56,190 nt of DNA from Gordonia amicalis NBRC 100051 = JCM 11271. GTDB taxonomy: Bacteria; Actinomycetota; Actinomycetes; Mycobacteriales; Mycobacteriaceae. The translations under genes and the position numbers were made by a program. The notes under the pieces were generated by a model, which saw nothing but the letters and a program-made list of their open reading frames with translations, ran no database searches and was not told where the DNA came from. Below are positions 11,376 through 19,293 of the stretch, piece by piece; the first letter of the stretch is position 1; the number at the start of each line of letters is the position of its first letter. The stretch covers positions 1 through 56,190 of the forward strand of contig NZ_BANS01000002.1 in assembly GCF_000332995.1 (NCBI RefSeq). Direction: 5' to 3'.

Positions 11376-11696
11376 TCAGACGGTGATGTTGAGGCCACCG
11401 GCTGCGGCGGCGTCCTGGTCCTCGTAGCCGGTGAAGCCGTTGGTCAGCTGGGCCTTGATCTGATCGAGGAGCTGGTTCATCGTGTTCGCGGCCTTGTTCC
11501 AGTCGGTGTGTGTGCCGTCGAATGCCACGCCCGCCTTGCCTTGCCACGTCGGCGTCGCGTTCGACGCATGCTTCGCGATGACATCGATCGTTTCCTTCAT
11601 ATCGGCGACGATCCCGCCGACACCGGCCGCGGTGGCCTGGCCCTCCGCGACATCGACCTTCACACCGGGGCCACTGGCACCTGGCAGATTCAGCAT
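11376..11696 (-). CDS. WXG100-family ESX protein (EsxB-like)
   Basis: A 106-residue WXG100 protein with the classical WQG turn (Trp51) between two helices. Near the C-terminus it has Y91-E-D-Q-D95, which fits the YxxxD/E secretion signal recognised by the EccC ATPase, as in CFP-10. This suggests it is the signal-bearing half of the heterodimer. The ATG is preceded by a strong AGGAGG. The gene is separated from espG by 115 bp containing two hairpins, so the two esx genes may also be transcribed or processed separately. Confidence 0.92.
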   Translation of the reverse strand: MLNLPGASGPGVKVDVAEGQATAAGVGGIVADMKETIDVIAKHASNATPTWQGKAGVAFDGTHTDWNKAANTMNQLLDQIKAQLTNGFTGYEDQDAAAAGGLNITV

Positions 11697-11775
11697 GAGT
11701 TGTCCTCCTGTGTAACGGCACCGTTTGGCGATGCCCCCGTTGGTATCCGTGACACAGATACCCCTGACAGTTGTC

Positions 11776-11797
11776 TCTCGCGGTGTGGACCGCGAGA
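11776..11797 (-). terminator. Hairpin between espG-like and esx genes
   Basis: A perfect 9-bp stem (TCTCGCGGT with ACCGCGAGA) and 4-nt loop lies 14 nt after the espG-like stop. A second, weaker hairpin (GGTATC/GATACC, 11742-11762) lies between it and the esx ribosome-binding site. This could be an attenuator or an RNA-processing site that raises the level of the esx mRNA. Confidence 0.5.
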
Positions 11798-11811
11798 TCC
11801 CCCGATGCGGA

Positions 11812-12618
11812 TCATGTCGACCACGTCCCGTCCGGGAGGGTCTCGATCAGCAGGCGCACGGCCTGCGCGATCCGATGACCCGAACCCGGTGAGAGGGTGG
11901 TCCACACCCGACCGTCCGGAGACTTACTGGGACTCGACACGATCCGCCCCCGGGCGGTGTCGAAAACGGCTAGGGCCCCAGAAGATTGGGAGAATCGTCC
12001 GTCCTCGTTCGAGGAGGCGACGATCTCGGTGCGCACCCGGCAGGACGCGAATGCCGAGGAGATGACGACGGCATCGGACAGCGGCACGCCGAGCGTGTAC
12101 AGAGCGTCGGTGACCTCGGTACCCGTGCCACTCCGTCCGAGGCTGTCGACGAGTTCGTCGGTGGGTACCGAGAACGAGGTGAACTCGCATGCGGCGGCGT
12201 CGTCGAACCGGGAGCGCACGATGTCGGCCACCGCGTCGAGGTCGGCGACCTCGACTACGGCCAGGTCGAGCCATTCGCCGGCACGTTCGGCCAGAACATG
12301 CTCATAACCCCTGCGTGCCAGGCACATTCGGCGGACACCAGTATCGGTGAAGGAACGGATCTCGATCTCACGTTGCGGCTGGGAGAGGACACGGAGAACG
12401 GTGGCCAGCCACGGGACGGGCTCGTCATGGTCCACCAGGCCGAGGGCGGCGATGGCCGCATCGCGCTCGCGGTCGGCCACACGCTGCGCGGACTCGTCCT
12501 CAGCACTGACGGGCATGTCGAGCACCACCGGCCAGGTCTGCACGCCGAAGCGATCCCCGAGGCGAAGGAGCACAGCCGCGTCGAGCGCAACGGGGTCGTC
12601 GTGAGTCGTCGGCATCAT
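11812..12618 (-). CDS. EspG-family chaperone for PE/PPE proteins
   Basis: A 268-residue cytosolic protein matching the EspG family, which binds the PPE partner of PE-PPE pairs and keeps it soluble until export. Family-like segments include the N-terminal helix (LDAAVLLRLGDRFGVQTWP) and the C-terminal sheet and helix (GRIVSSPSKSPDGRVWTTLSPG, then IAQAVRLLIETLP). The ATG overlaps the stop of the PPE gene (12615-12618), which fits a chaperone made with its client. The length is slightly below the 270-300 usual in mycobacteria. Confidence 0.85.
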   Translation of the reverse strand: MMPTTHDDPVALDAAVLLRLGDRFGVQTWPVVLDMPVSAEDESAQRVADRERDAAIAALGLVDHDEPVPWLATVLRVLSQPQREIEIRSFTDTGVRRMCLARRGYEHVLAERAGEWLDLAVVEVADLDAVADIVRSRFDDAAACEFTSFSVPTDELVDSLGRSGTGTEVTDALYTLGVPLSDAVVISSAFASCRVRTEIVASSNEDGRFSQSSGALAVFDTARGRIVSSPSKSPDGRVWTTLSPGSGHRIAQAVRLLIETLPDGTWST

Positions 12619-13679
12619 GCGCGGTCCCCCGGGCCACCGAGGAACAACGTCTCCGCCAGGTACCGCGGATCGACCTTCGAAGACTCGGAGGCCGGAGCCG
12701 AGACATAGTGGGCTGCAGGATGATCGGAGGTTTCGACGTCGGCCCAGGTGAGCGGGGCGTCAAGGCCGTCCGACGCACGTGCGAGGCCATCGTCGGGATC
12801 GGACGACTCGGAGTCGACGGAGACGCTGCGGATGGTGGCGCCACGATCGCCGGCGGCCGCCGTTCCCGGCGCCATCGGTGGCGGCACACCGGCCCCCGGC
12901 GTGGTCGCCGTACTCGCGGGTGCCGCAACGGGAGTCGCAGACGTGGGTCCAGCGCTCGCCACGACCGTCGGTGCGTAGCGGAGCTTTTCCGCGGGCGGCG
13001 CGTACGCGCCGGACATCACACCGGCCATCGGCGCGATCGGAGGCGTCACCGGCGGCGTGACCTCGGCCCGCGCCGCAGCCCGAGCTGCGGCGGCCTGCTC
13101 GGAAGCGAGCGCCTCGCCGGACACCAGGTCGGGAGCCCGGCGCGAAGACGGCCAGGGTTTGCCCACCGGTTCCGTCGCGTTCTCGTAGGTCTGCATGACC
13201 CGGGCTGCGCGCATACGTTGCTGTGCGACAGCGCGTTCGGCCTCCGCCGCGGCCCCGGCGATGATCGGCGCGACCGCGGTTGCGCTGGTGGCGATCTCGT
13301 GGAGCTTCGCCACCACCTCGACCTCGGCGAGGTTGGGCATGTTCAGGCGCGCGACGGTGGTCGCAGCTGCCTGCGCCTCCGCACGCAAGGCATTCTCCGC
13401 AGCCTCGGCGGCGGTGTCGGCGAACCACGGAGCCAGCTCCGTGAGTTTCTCGAACGCCGCACTGGTGTGTGCGGACTGCCAGTGCACGCCCATTCGCGCG
13501 AGTACCGCAGCGTAGTCGATCCCGGCCTCGCCAATCTCGGTCGCGAGCGACGCCCACGCCAACCCGGCTTCCACCAGTGGCGCGGGACCCGGCCCGGCCC
13601 CGAGGTCGGCGGCAAGTTGTTCGCTCGTACGCGCGTCCCAGTTGACGCCGGTGAAGCCTGCTCCGGTCGTGCTGGTCAT
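12615..13679 (-). CDS. PPE-family protein
   Basis: A 354-residue protein with an N-terminal helical domain of about 150 residues of PPE type (AGPGPAPLVEAGLAWASLATEI, later MPNLAEVEVV in place of the PPE-family VPP segment). The remainder is low-complexity Ala/Pro/Thr-rich. The literal Pro-Pro-Glu is absent, and the turn reads W67-Q-S instead of W-x-G. The ATG at 13679 follows GGGGAGGGA; an 87-codon upstream extension is rejected because it lacks family similarity and overlaps the PE gene. With the PE protein just upstream and EspG just downstream it forms a complete PE-PPE-EspG set. Confidence 0.85.
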   Translation of the reverse strand: MTSTTGAGFTGVNWDARTSEQLAADLGAGPGPAPLVEAGLAWASLATEIGEAGIDYAAVLARMGVHWQSAHTSAAFEKLTELAPWFADTAAEAAENALRAEAQAAATTVARLNMPNLAEVEVVAKLHEIATSATAVAPIIAGAAAEAERAVAQQRMRAARVMQTYENATEPVGKPWPSSRRAPDLVSGEALASEQAAAARAAARAEVTPPVTPPIAPMAGVMSGAYAPPAEKLRYAPTVVASAGPTSATPVAAPASTATTPGAGVPPPMAPGTAAAGDRGATIRSVSVDSESSDPDDGLARASDGLDAPLTWADVETSDHPAAHYVSAPASESSKVDPRYLAETLFLGGPGDRA

Positions 13680-13764
13680 GGTCCCTCCCCTCTGCTGGTC
13701 CACGAGTCTGGTGCGATGTCCGAGTCGACTGCCGCGGTGGCGGCGGTCGGTCAGGTATGTGGGT

Positions 13765-14076
13765 TCACGCCTCGGTCTTGAATGCTGCGACGGCCTCGGC
13801 TTCACCCTCGATGAATCCGGACGCCTGCGCCCGGAGCAGGGCGGCGATCTTGCGAAGCTCGAGAATGCCGGTCGCCGTGTCCTTCTCGAACTCCCGGGCC
13901 ACCGAGGTGAAACTGGCCGCGGTCGCGGTCGACACCTCATCCCGCCCCTGGGCGTGAACCGCGAGCTTCGGCCCCGCTCCGTTGAGAGCCAGCTCGAGCC
14001 GATCCGCGATTTTGTCGAGCTCAGTTGCAGCCGAGAACAATTCGGCGGGATCTACGCGAAGTTGTGTGTTGCTCAT
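13765..14076 (-). CDS. PE-family protein
   Basis: A 103-residue two-helix protein consisting of little more than the PE domain. DEVS at 46-49 sits at the helix turn as in mycobacterial PE proteins, followed by ATAASFTSVAREFEKD. It lacks the literal Pro-Glu but keeps the fold signature. The ATG overlaps the stop of the EspA-like gene (ATGA, 14073-14076). It is expected to dimerise with the PPE protein downstream and to be exported by an ESX system. Confidence 0.8.
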   Translation of the reverse strand: MSNTQLRVDPAELFSAATELDKIADRLELALNGAGPKLAVHAQGRDEVSTATAASFTSVAREFEKDTATGILELRKIAALLRAQASGFIEGEAEAVAAFKTEA

Positions 14077-15422
14077 ACTTCCTCGTCTCGTGTCAGACCG
14101 GGCACGCCCAGCCGTAGCTCGATGTCCGGACCGGAATCGGTGTCGGCCGTCTCGTCGTGGCCGATGACCGCGGGTGCGACCTCGGGATCTTCACCGACCA
14201 CCGCGCGCCCGTTGTCCTCGGTGACCAGATAATCGGGCACGCTGTGCTGACCCTCGGACGCACCTGCTCCACGCGCTCCGGCTCCGGCTGCGCCCATCGG
14301 CGCCCCGCCCATCGGCATCGCCGCCGGCGTCGTCGCGACCCGCGTCGCCGACGGCGATCCCATCGCAGGCTCGCCGACGCCGAAACCGGTCGGCACCGTC
14401 GGACGGGACGCGCTCAGCGGCGCCATGATGCCGCCGACTCCACCACTTCCGCCGCCACCACCGCCGCCGCCCCCTCCGCCGCCGCCTCCGGCGGCCTTGG
14501 CCTTGGTGAGCGGGATTCCAGCTGGACCGACGATCGCCGAATCGGGATCGACGCCGAGCATCTTGCTGATCGGCTGCATCAACGAGGACGGGAGTTCGAC
14601 GGCAGTGGACACCGCCGGGGAGACCACGTCGAGGACCGAGCCGGCCAGGGTGAACGGGGACTGCCCGGCACCTGCGCTGGGCGCGCCCGTGACCGCGACG
14701 GGCGCCCCGTTCGCGGTCATGGCCGTCGTGGGAGCGAGGAGTTCTCCCCGGGTCACCGCGACCGCCGCGGTGGCCAGTTCGAGCCCGGCTCCGGCGACCA
14801 CTGCCGCCGTACTGAGCCCGACCGCGATCGCCGGACTCATGATGACGGGGACCAGAGCCGAGATCTTGGCGACCGTGGCGGCGACGATTCCCTGGACGAC
14901 GGCCAGCCCTTTCGCGACGATGGCGGCGGCGGTCTTGGTGTCGATCGAGATACCGGACCCCTGGGCTGCCAGGGCTGTGCTGTTCGTTCCGGCCTCGGCA
15001 GTCTTGGTGGCCGCACCGACCGCACCCTGGCCCGCCCACAGCTGATCGGCGAGCTTGAGTGCGCCCTGCCCCATCGTCATCGACGTCTCGAGCACCTTGG
15101 TGAGGCTGTCGAAGATGATCGTCGGGTCGAAGCCGGCCCCGTTGAGATCACCGCTGCCGAACCCACCGAGCAGGTCGGTGATCGGCTTGATGAACATGTC
15201 CAGGTTCGGTGGCTGTATCGGTGGCAGACCCGGCATCGGCGGCAACGACGGCAGCGCGGGGAGGGGCGGAAGTCCCAGTCCCCCGAGCACATCCGCAACC
15301 GTGCGGTCGAGGATCGGTCCGAGCGGACTGGCGTCGATCATCTCCTGCACCGTCATGTGGTCGAGTGCGGGCACGTCCGGGACGCCGGGCAGCGGGCCTG
15401 GCCACGGTGGAATCGGGGTCAC
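14073..15422 (-). CDS. EspA/EspE-like ESX-associated protein
   Basis: A 449-residue protein with a proline-rich N-terminus, a helical stretch with W129-A-G, a hydrophobic alanine-rich middle (about 155-235) and a 14-glycine run at 312-325. The acidic C-terminus contains VPDYLVTEDNGR and VAPAVIG, a pattern I associate with ESX substrates of Nocardia-type bacteria. The layout recalls mycobacterial EspA/EspE, and the neighbouring EspC- and EspD-like genes support this (mycobacterial espA-espC-espD). The GTG start overlaps the EspC-like stop (GTGA); longer versions read into shadow sequence. Similarity to EspA is structural and contextual, not proven. Confidence 0.65.
   Translation of the reverse strand: MTPIPPWPGPLPGVPDVPALDHMTVQEMIDASPLGPILDRTVADVLGGLGLPPLPALPSLPPMPGLPPIQPPNLDMFIKPITDLLGGFGSGDLNGAGFDPTIIFDSLTKVLETSMTMGQGALKLADQLWAGQGAVGAATKTAEAGTNSTALAAQGSGISIDTKTAAAIVAKGLAVVQGIVAATVAKISALVPVIMSPAIAVGLSTAAVVAGAGLELATAAVAVTRGELLAPTTAMTANGAPVAVTGAPSAGAGQSPFTLAGSVLDVVSPAVSTAVELPSSLMQPISKMLGVDPDSAIVGPAGIPLTKAKAAGGGGGGGGGGGGGGSGGVGGIMAPLSASRPTVPTGFGVGEPAMGSPSATRVATTPAAMPMGGAPMGAAGAGARGAGASEGQHSVPDYLVTEDNGRAVVGEDPEVAPAVIGHDETADTDSGPDIELRLGVPGLTRDEEV
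14448..14489 (-). repeat. Poly-glycine codon run in the EspA-like gene
   Basis: Fourteen consecutive GGN codons (GGC, GGA, GGT, GGG mixed) encode residues 312-325, between the hydrophobic domain and the acidic C-terminus. Length changes by whole codons would keep the frame. Confidence 0.9.
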
Positions 15423-15727
15423 AGCACCGAACGGATCGCCGCGGCGGTCGCCGCGTCGGTGCCCTCGTACTCGGCGAGACCTGCCACCGTGGAGGCGGCG
15501 GTCGCGGCGTGTACCGCGGCGAGCTGTCCGACCGACATCAGGTGATTGGCCTGAGCGACGATGAACGACGCGAGGAACTCCTGACCGATGAGGCCGAACA
15601 CCGGGACCATCGCAGCCGTGTTGGCGGCGGCGTCGATCGACCCGGCCGTTCCGATGGCGGACGCCATGGCCGCATTCGTCGCCGCGAAGCCTTCGAGCGC
15701 TTCGGATGTCACTTTCACGTTTGTCAT
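15419..15727 (-). CDS. EspC-like ESX secretion-associated protein
   Basis: A 102-residue helical-hairpin protein, essentially the length of mycobacterial EspC (103). Its opening (MTNVKVTSEALEGFAATNAAMASAIG) has the EspC/EspF pattern of a short strand followed by an amphipathic helix. The second helix runs through GQEFLASFIVAQANHLMSVG. The ATG at 15727 follows GAGGGGG; the longer in-frame version would begin upstream of this site. The stop overlaps the GTG of the EspA-like gene. In mycobacteria EspC and EspA are co-secreted and needed for ESX-1 export. Confidence 0.75.
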   Translation of the reverse strand: MTNVKVTSEALEGFAATNAAMASAIGTAGSIDAAANTAAMVPVFGLIGQEFLASFIVAQANHLMSVGQLAAVHAATAASTVAGLAEYEGTDAATAAAIRSVL

Positions 15728-15785
15728 CACAACCCCCTCGTGAGTGCAAGTCTTTCTCGGTCGGCCACCTGTCGGCCGGTCGACG

Positions 15786-16112
15786 TCATTCACCCGCCGG
15801 ACGCGCACCGAGCATGTCGCCGAATGATTCGTTGAAGTCCTCGGTCACGGCCGCCACGCGGGCGTAGACCCGTTGTGCGGCAAGAGCCGAAGTCGCCACG
15901 ATCTGCTCACCCAGCCGTGCGGCGCCGAGTTCGTTCGCGCCACGCTCGAGGCGAAGATCGATCAGGGCCCCCTTCGCGTCGACCTCGGCGGTCACCAGAC
16001 CGTCGGCCGAGGTCACCGCCACCGTGATCGCCTCGAGGTTCTCCTGGAAAGATCGCAGTCCGTCCAGCTGACGGGCGGCACGCGCCTCGAGTTCGTCCAT
16101 GGCCCAGCTCAT
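15786..16112 (-). CDS. YbaB/EbfC-family protein (EspL-like)
   Basis: A 108-residue protein with an N-terminal helix (MDELEARAARQLDGLRSFQ), a small sheet (TVAVTSADGLVTAEVDAKGALIDLRL) and a C-terminal helix, the YbaB/EbfC fold. Such proteins bind DNA as dimers. EspL, of the same fold, is encoded in the mycobacterial ESX-1 locus and stabilises EspE, EspF and EspH. Its place here between EspD- and EspC-like genes fits the EspL role better than a nucleoid role. The ATG at 16112 overlaps the upstream stop (ATGA); an earlier in-frame start four codons upstream is possible. Confidence 0.75.
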   Translation of the reverse strand: MSWAMDELEARAARQLDGLRSFQENLEAITVAVTSADGLVTAEVDAKGALIDLRLERGANELGAARLGEQIVATSALAAQRVYARVAAVTEDFNESFGDMLGARPAGE

Positions 16113-16495
16113 CGGCGCAACCACGACGTCATGGCGTCGGCTTCCTCGTCGTCACGCTCTTCGGCCGCGGACAGATCCTCCGGACGCGGCAGCTTCATCT
16201 CGTTGACGAGATCGCGATCGATTCCGGCCGCGAGCAGGTTCTCCCGCAACCGGATTCCGGCCGACATCGCGGCCTGCTTGCACAGACGCAGGATGTCAGC
16301 AGCCAGCAGTTCGGGGTGTTTGTCGAGTTCGGTGGATGCGATGTGCACGGCAACCGGCAGACCTTGGGCCGTTGTCCGGACGGCCAGGCCACCAGATCGC
16401 GAACGTGCTTGTGAGAACTGATGCACAGCCGCCCACGGATCGTCGCCGTCGCGCGCGTCATCGGCATACGTTGCCGTCTCTTCGGTGTAGCTCAT
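16109..16495 (-). CDS. EspD/EspH-like ESX-associated protein
   Basis: A 128-residue acidic cytosolic protein. The central part (VRTTAQGLPVAVHIASTELD, then ELLAADILRLCKQAAMSAG) follows the EspD/EspH pattern of two strands and a long helix, and the end has KLPRPEDLSAAEE, resembling GLPSPEEAAAAEA of EspD. In mycobacteria EspD stabilises EspA and EspC. The ATG at 16495 was chosen because AAGGGGGG lies 10 nt upstream; an earlier GTG would place this site inside the gene. It is the first gene of the nine-gene minus-strand unit. Confidence 0.65.
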   Translation of the reverse strand: MSYTEETATYADDARDGDDPWAAVHQFSQARSRSGGLAVRTTAQGLPVAVHIASTELDKHPELLAADILRLCKQAAMSAGIRLRENLLAAGIDRDLVNEMKLPRPEDLSAAEERDDEEADAMTSWLRR

Positions 16496-16892
16496 CGAAG
16501 CCGAACCCCCCTTCACGCCGAATTAGACGCAGACGGGTCCCTCCCGGTTCCATCGAATTTTCGTTCGACGAAACCATCTCCCAGATACCGTGCACCGCGT
16601 CATGCCTCACCATGACCACGGTGCCGCCCCGCCTCGCACCTGGGATTCAAGTGCCTGATCCTGCCACAATCCGATCAACGCCACCACACACCGAATCCGA
16701 TATCTCGAACCCAGGCGTGAGACGAACTGTGGATCTCGTCCGAAATCCTCTCACACCCTTGGGTACACTCTCGTCGACGCTGCCGGAGTCGATCACAGTG
16801 CAAGCAGATCCTCGCATGCCGCCGGTGATCGTGCTCGCGCACGGATCACCGCTCGCCCCGTCGGCCCGGCCGCAAGACCAGAGGATTCCCCG
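16496..16892. promoter_or_regulatory. Divergent regulatory region between espD-like and espI-like genes
   Basis: The 397-bp region holds no credible gene and must drive both ESX transcripts. On the plus strand TACACT at 16764-16769 is a possible -10 for the EspI-like gene, without a clear -35. A short perfect inverted repeat (TTTCGT/ACGAAA, 3-nt spacer, 16559-16573) lies 64 bp upstream of the espD-like start, inside the probable 5' region, and could be an operator. Confidence 0.45.
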
Positions 16893-18422
16893 ATGACGTA
16901 CGAGAACTCGACGCCGAACGGCGCCGACGCGCCGGCACCACCGCCGTGGCTGCAGTTCGCACCGCCTCCCCCGGAGGCCGCACCGGCTCCGCAACCACCG
17001 TCGGCACCGGCGCCACCGCCCTCGTCGAAAGACGGCCAGGACACCGCTTTTCCGCCGGTCCCCGGCCACACCCCGCCGAACTCCGCAGCGCCGCCCGGCC
17101 ACGACGCACCGCGTCCACCCGAGACGAATCCCGCTGACCGCACCACGCCCGCGACCACCGGTCGGTACACGCCACCGCCGGTTCCGCCCGCGCCCGAGCC
17201 GGGCCGGTTCCCCGCCACGCATCCGGCAGCCGACCCCTACACGCCGCCGCCCGGACCGCCCATCCACCCCGGGCCCACTCCCCCGTTCGACCAGTCACCC
17301 CCACCCGCACCTCACCTGCCTCCGTCGTTCCCGGAGTCCGGAGCCCACTTCCCGGCTCGCCCCGCCGGCCCGCCGATGGTGAACGGGCAGATGCCGCCGG
17401 GACAGTTCGGCCCGGGCACCGGCCCCGCGCCCGCATATCCGGGTCAGCCGATGCCTGCGGGTTACGGTCCGCCACCGGGCGGACCGTCGCTGGACGAAGT
17501 TGCATTGATCCGCAAGGCCCGTCGTGCACCGAGCCGCGGATGGCGACGAGCGGTCCACACCCTGTCGGCCGGCGCCATAAATCCCGGCGAGTCACAGGGC
17601 GACATCGCCTATCAGCAGCTCCTGGAACGGGTGAACCGACCCGTGCGGGGCGACTATCGGATCGCGGTGCTGTCGCTGAAGGGCGGCGTCGGCAAGACGA
17701 CGACCACCGTCGGCCTCGGCTCGACCTTCGCCTCCCTGCGCGGTGACCGGGTGATCGCCGTCGACGCCAACCCCGACCTCGGCACGCTTGCCCAGCGCAT
17801 CCCGCAGCAGACCCGGTCCACGGTCCGCGATCTGCTCGCCGATCAGAACGTGTACCGCTACTCCGATGTCCGGGCTCACACATCTCAGGCGCCCAGCCGC
17901 CTGGAAGTGCTTGCCTCCGAACGTGATCCGGCGGTGGCCGAGGCGTTCAACGAGGAGGAGTACCGCGGGGTCGTCACCATCCTCCAGCGGTTCTACAACC
18001 TTATCATCACCGACTGCGGCACCGGTCTGAGCCACTCGGCGATGAACGGTGTCCTCGACCTCGCCAACACGATCATCCTGGTCAGCTCGCCGGCGCTCGA
18101 CGGTGCACGCAGCGCCGGTGCGACCCTGGACTGGCTCGAGGCCCACGGTTTCGGACACCTCGTGTCGCGGGCCGTCGTCGTGCTGAGTTCGTCGCGTCCC
18201 GGGTCGTCGACCATCGACACCGATCAGCTGGGCCAGCACTTCCTGACCAGGTGCCGTGCGGTCCACAAGATCCCGTTCGACGACCATCTCGCGGAGGGCG
18301 CCGACGTCGACCTCGAGCTGATGTCGAAGGACGCCAAGCGGTCGTTCGTCGAGCTCGCGGCCACCATCGCCGACGATTTCTCGGGTACCACGCTGCCGCG
18401 GGAAGATCCCTACCTCGGATAG
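16893..18422 (+). CDS. EspI-like MinD/ParA-type ATPase
   Basis: A 509-residue protein. The first about 200 residues are extremely proline-rich and probably disordered. A linker follows (RKARRAPSRGWRRAVHTLS), then a MinD/ParA ATPase domain with deviant Walker A KGGVGKT at 263-269, VDANPDLGTLA and IITDCGTGL (Walker B region). The same architecture is seen in EspI of ESX-1, which links ESX-1 activity to ATP level in mycobacteria. It is divergent from the substrate operon and convergent, with a 9-bp gap, with the DedA gene. Confidence 0.82.
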   Translation: MTYENSTPNGADAPAPPPWLQFAPPPPEAAPAPQPPSAPAPPPSSKDGQDTAFPPVPGHTPPNSAAPPGHDAPRPPETNPADRTTPATTGRYTPPPVPPAPEPGRFPATHPAADPYTPPPGPPIHPGPTPPFDQSPPPAPHLPPSFPESGAHFPARPAGPPMVNGQMPPGQFGPGTGPAPAYPGQPMPAGYGPPPGGPSLDEVALIRKARRAPSRGWRRAVHTLSAGAINPGESQGDIAYQQLLERVNRPVRGDYRIAVLSLKGGVGKTTTTVGLGSTFASLRGDRVIAVDANPDLGTLAQRIPQQTRSTVRDLLADQNVYRYSDVRAHTSQAPSRLEVLASERDPAVAEAFNEEEYRGVVTILQRFYNLIITDCGTGLSHSAMNGVLDLANTIILVSSPALDGARSAGATLDWLEAHGFGHLVSRAVVVLSSSRPGSSTIDTDQLGQHFLTRCRAVHKIPFDDHLAEGADVDLELMSKDAKRSFVELAATIADDFSGTTLPREDPYLG

Positions 18423-18431
18423 ATCGGGATC

Positions 18432-19103
18432 TCACGTCGCTTCTGGCGGGACCTGTTCCTCCGACGGGGTCGAGTCCACCGGCGCGACGGCGCGCTGCCG
18501 TCGTCGCGTCTCCCGCCAGCGCCGCGCCGCGTGCACGAACATCGGCACCACGACCGTGAAAACAGATCCGATGATGAGGATCTCGATGTTGTCGCGGACG
18601 ACCGGCACGTTGCCGAGCAGGTAGCCCGCCAGGATTATCCCGCCCGCCCAGACGAAGCTACCCAGAACGCTGAACAGCGTGAACACACGGTGCGACATCC
18701 CGCTGAAGCCCGCGACGAGTGGCGTCAGCGTTCGGACGATCCCGATGAACCGGCCGAAAAACACCGTCAGCGGACCGAATCGGTCGAAGAAGGCGTTGGT
18801 CTTCACCACATATTCGGGACCGATGCTCCGCATCATCCGGCCCTCGACGACACCGCGACCCAGCCGTCGACCGATGAAGTAGCCGCACTGGTCCCCCGCC
18901 ACCGCGGCCAGCGCCACCAGGGGAATGACCAGCCAGACCGGTGCGAACGGGTCGGGTTGCGCGACGAAGACGCCCGCGGTGAACAGGAGCGAGTCACCGG
19001 GGAAGACGACGCCGACCAGCAATCCGGTCTCGACGAAGACCAGGACGCACAGACCGACCAGGCCACCGGTGGCCACGAAGGATTCGACATCGAACGGATT
19101 CAT
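18432..19103 (-). CDS. DedA-family membrane protein
   Basis: A 223-residue inner-membrane protein with the DedA/SNARE-associated signature: ETGLLVGVVFPGDSLLF near the N-terminus, GDQCGYFIGRRLGRG, FFDRFGPLTVFFGRFIGIVRTLTPLVAG with the conserved arginines, and two C-terminal helices. DedA proteins have been linked to lipid-carrier (undecaprenyl phosphate) translocation and membrane homeostasis; the exact substrate here is unknown. The ATG at 19103 matches the usual family start; a 36-codon extension lacks similarity. No strong Shine-Dalgarno sequence is visible. Confidence 0.88.
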   Translation of the reverse strand: MNPFDVESFVATGGLVGLCVLVFVETGLLVGVVFPGDSLLFTAGVFVAQPDPFAPVWLVIPLVALAAVAGDQCGYFIGRRLGRGVVEGRMMRSIGPEYVVKTNAFFDRFGPLTVFFGRFIGIVRTLTPLVAGFSGMSHRVFTLFSVLGSFVWAGGIILAGYLLGNVPVVRDNIEILIIGSVFTVVVPMFVHAARRWRETRRRQRAVAPVDSTPSEEQVPPEAT

Positions 19104-19293
19104 CAGCGCCAACAGTAGTGGTTCGCGCAGGTGAGACGGTTGTTCGGACCGGACCAACAGATGAATTCCGGTCGAGGTCCGGGCGACGGCCGGCCTGGTC
19201 ATCCGTCCCACTCACATACCGGCGCGCGACCTCCCACGAGATGGGGTTTACTCGATTGAAAGCAGCACACCTCGAGCAGAAGGGGGAACCACA

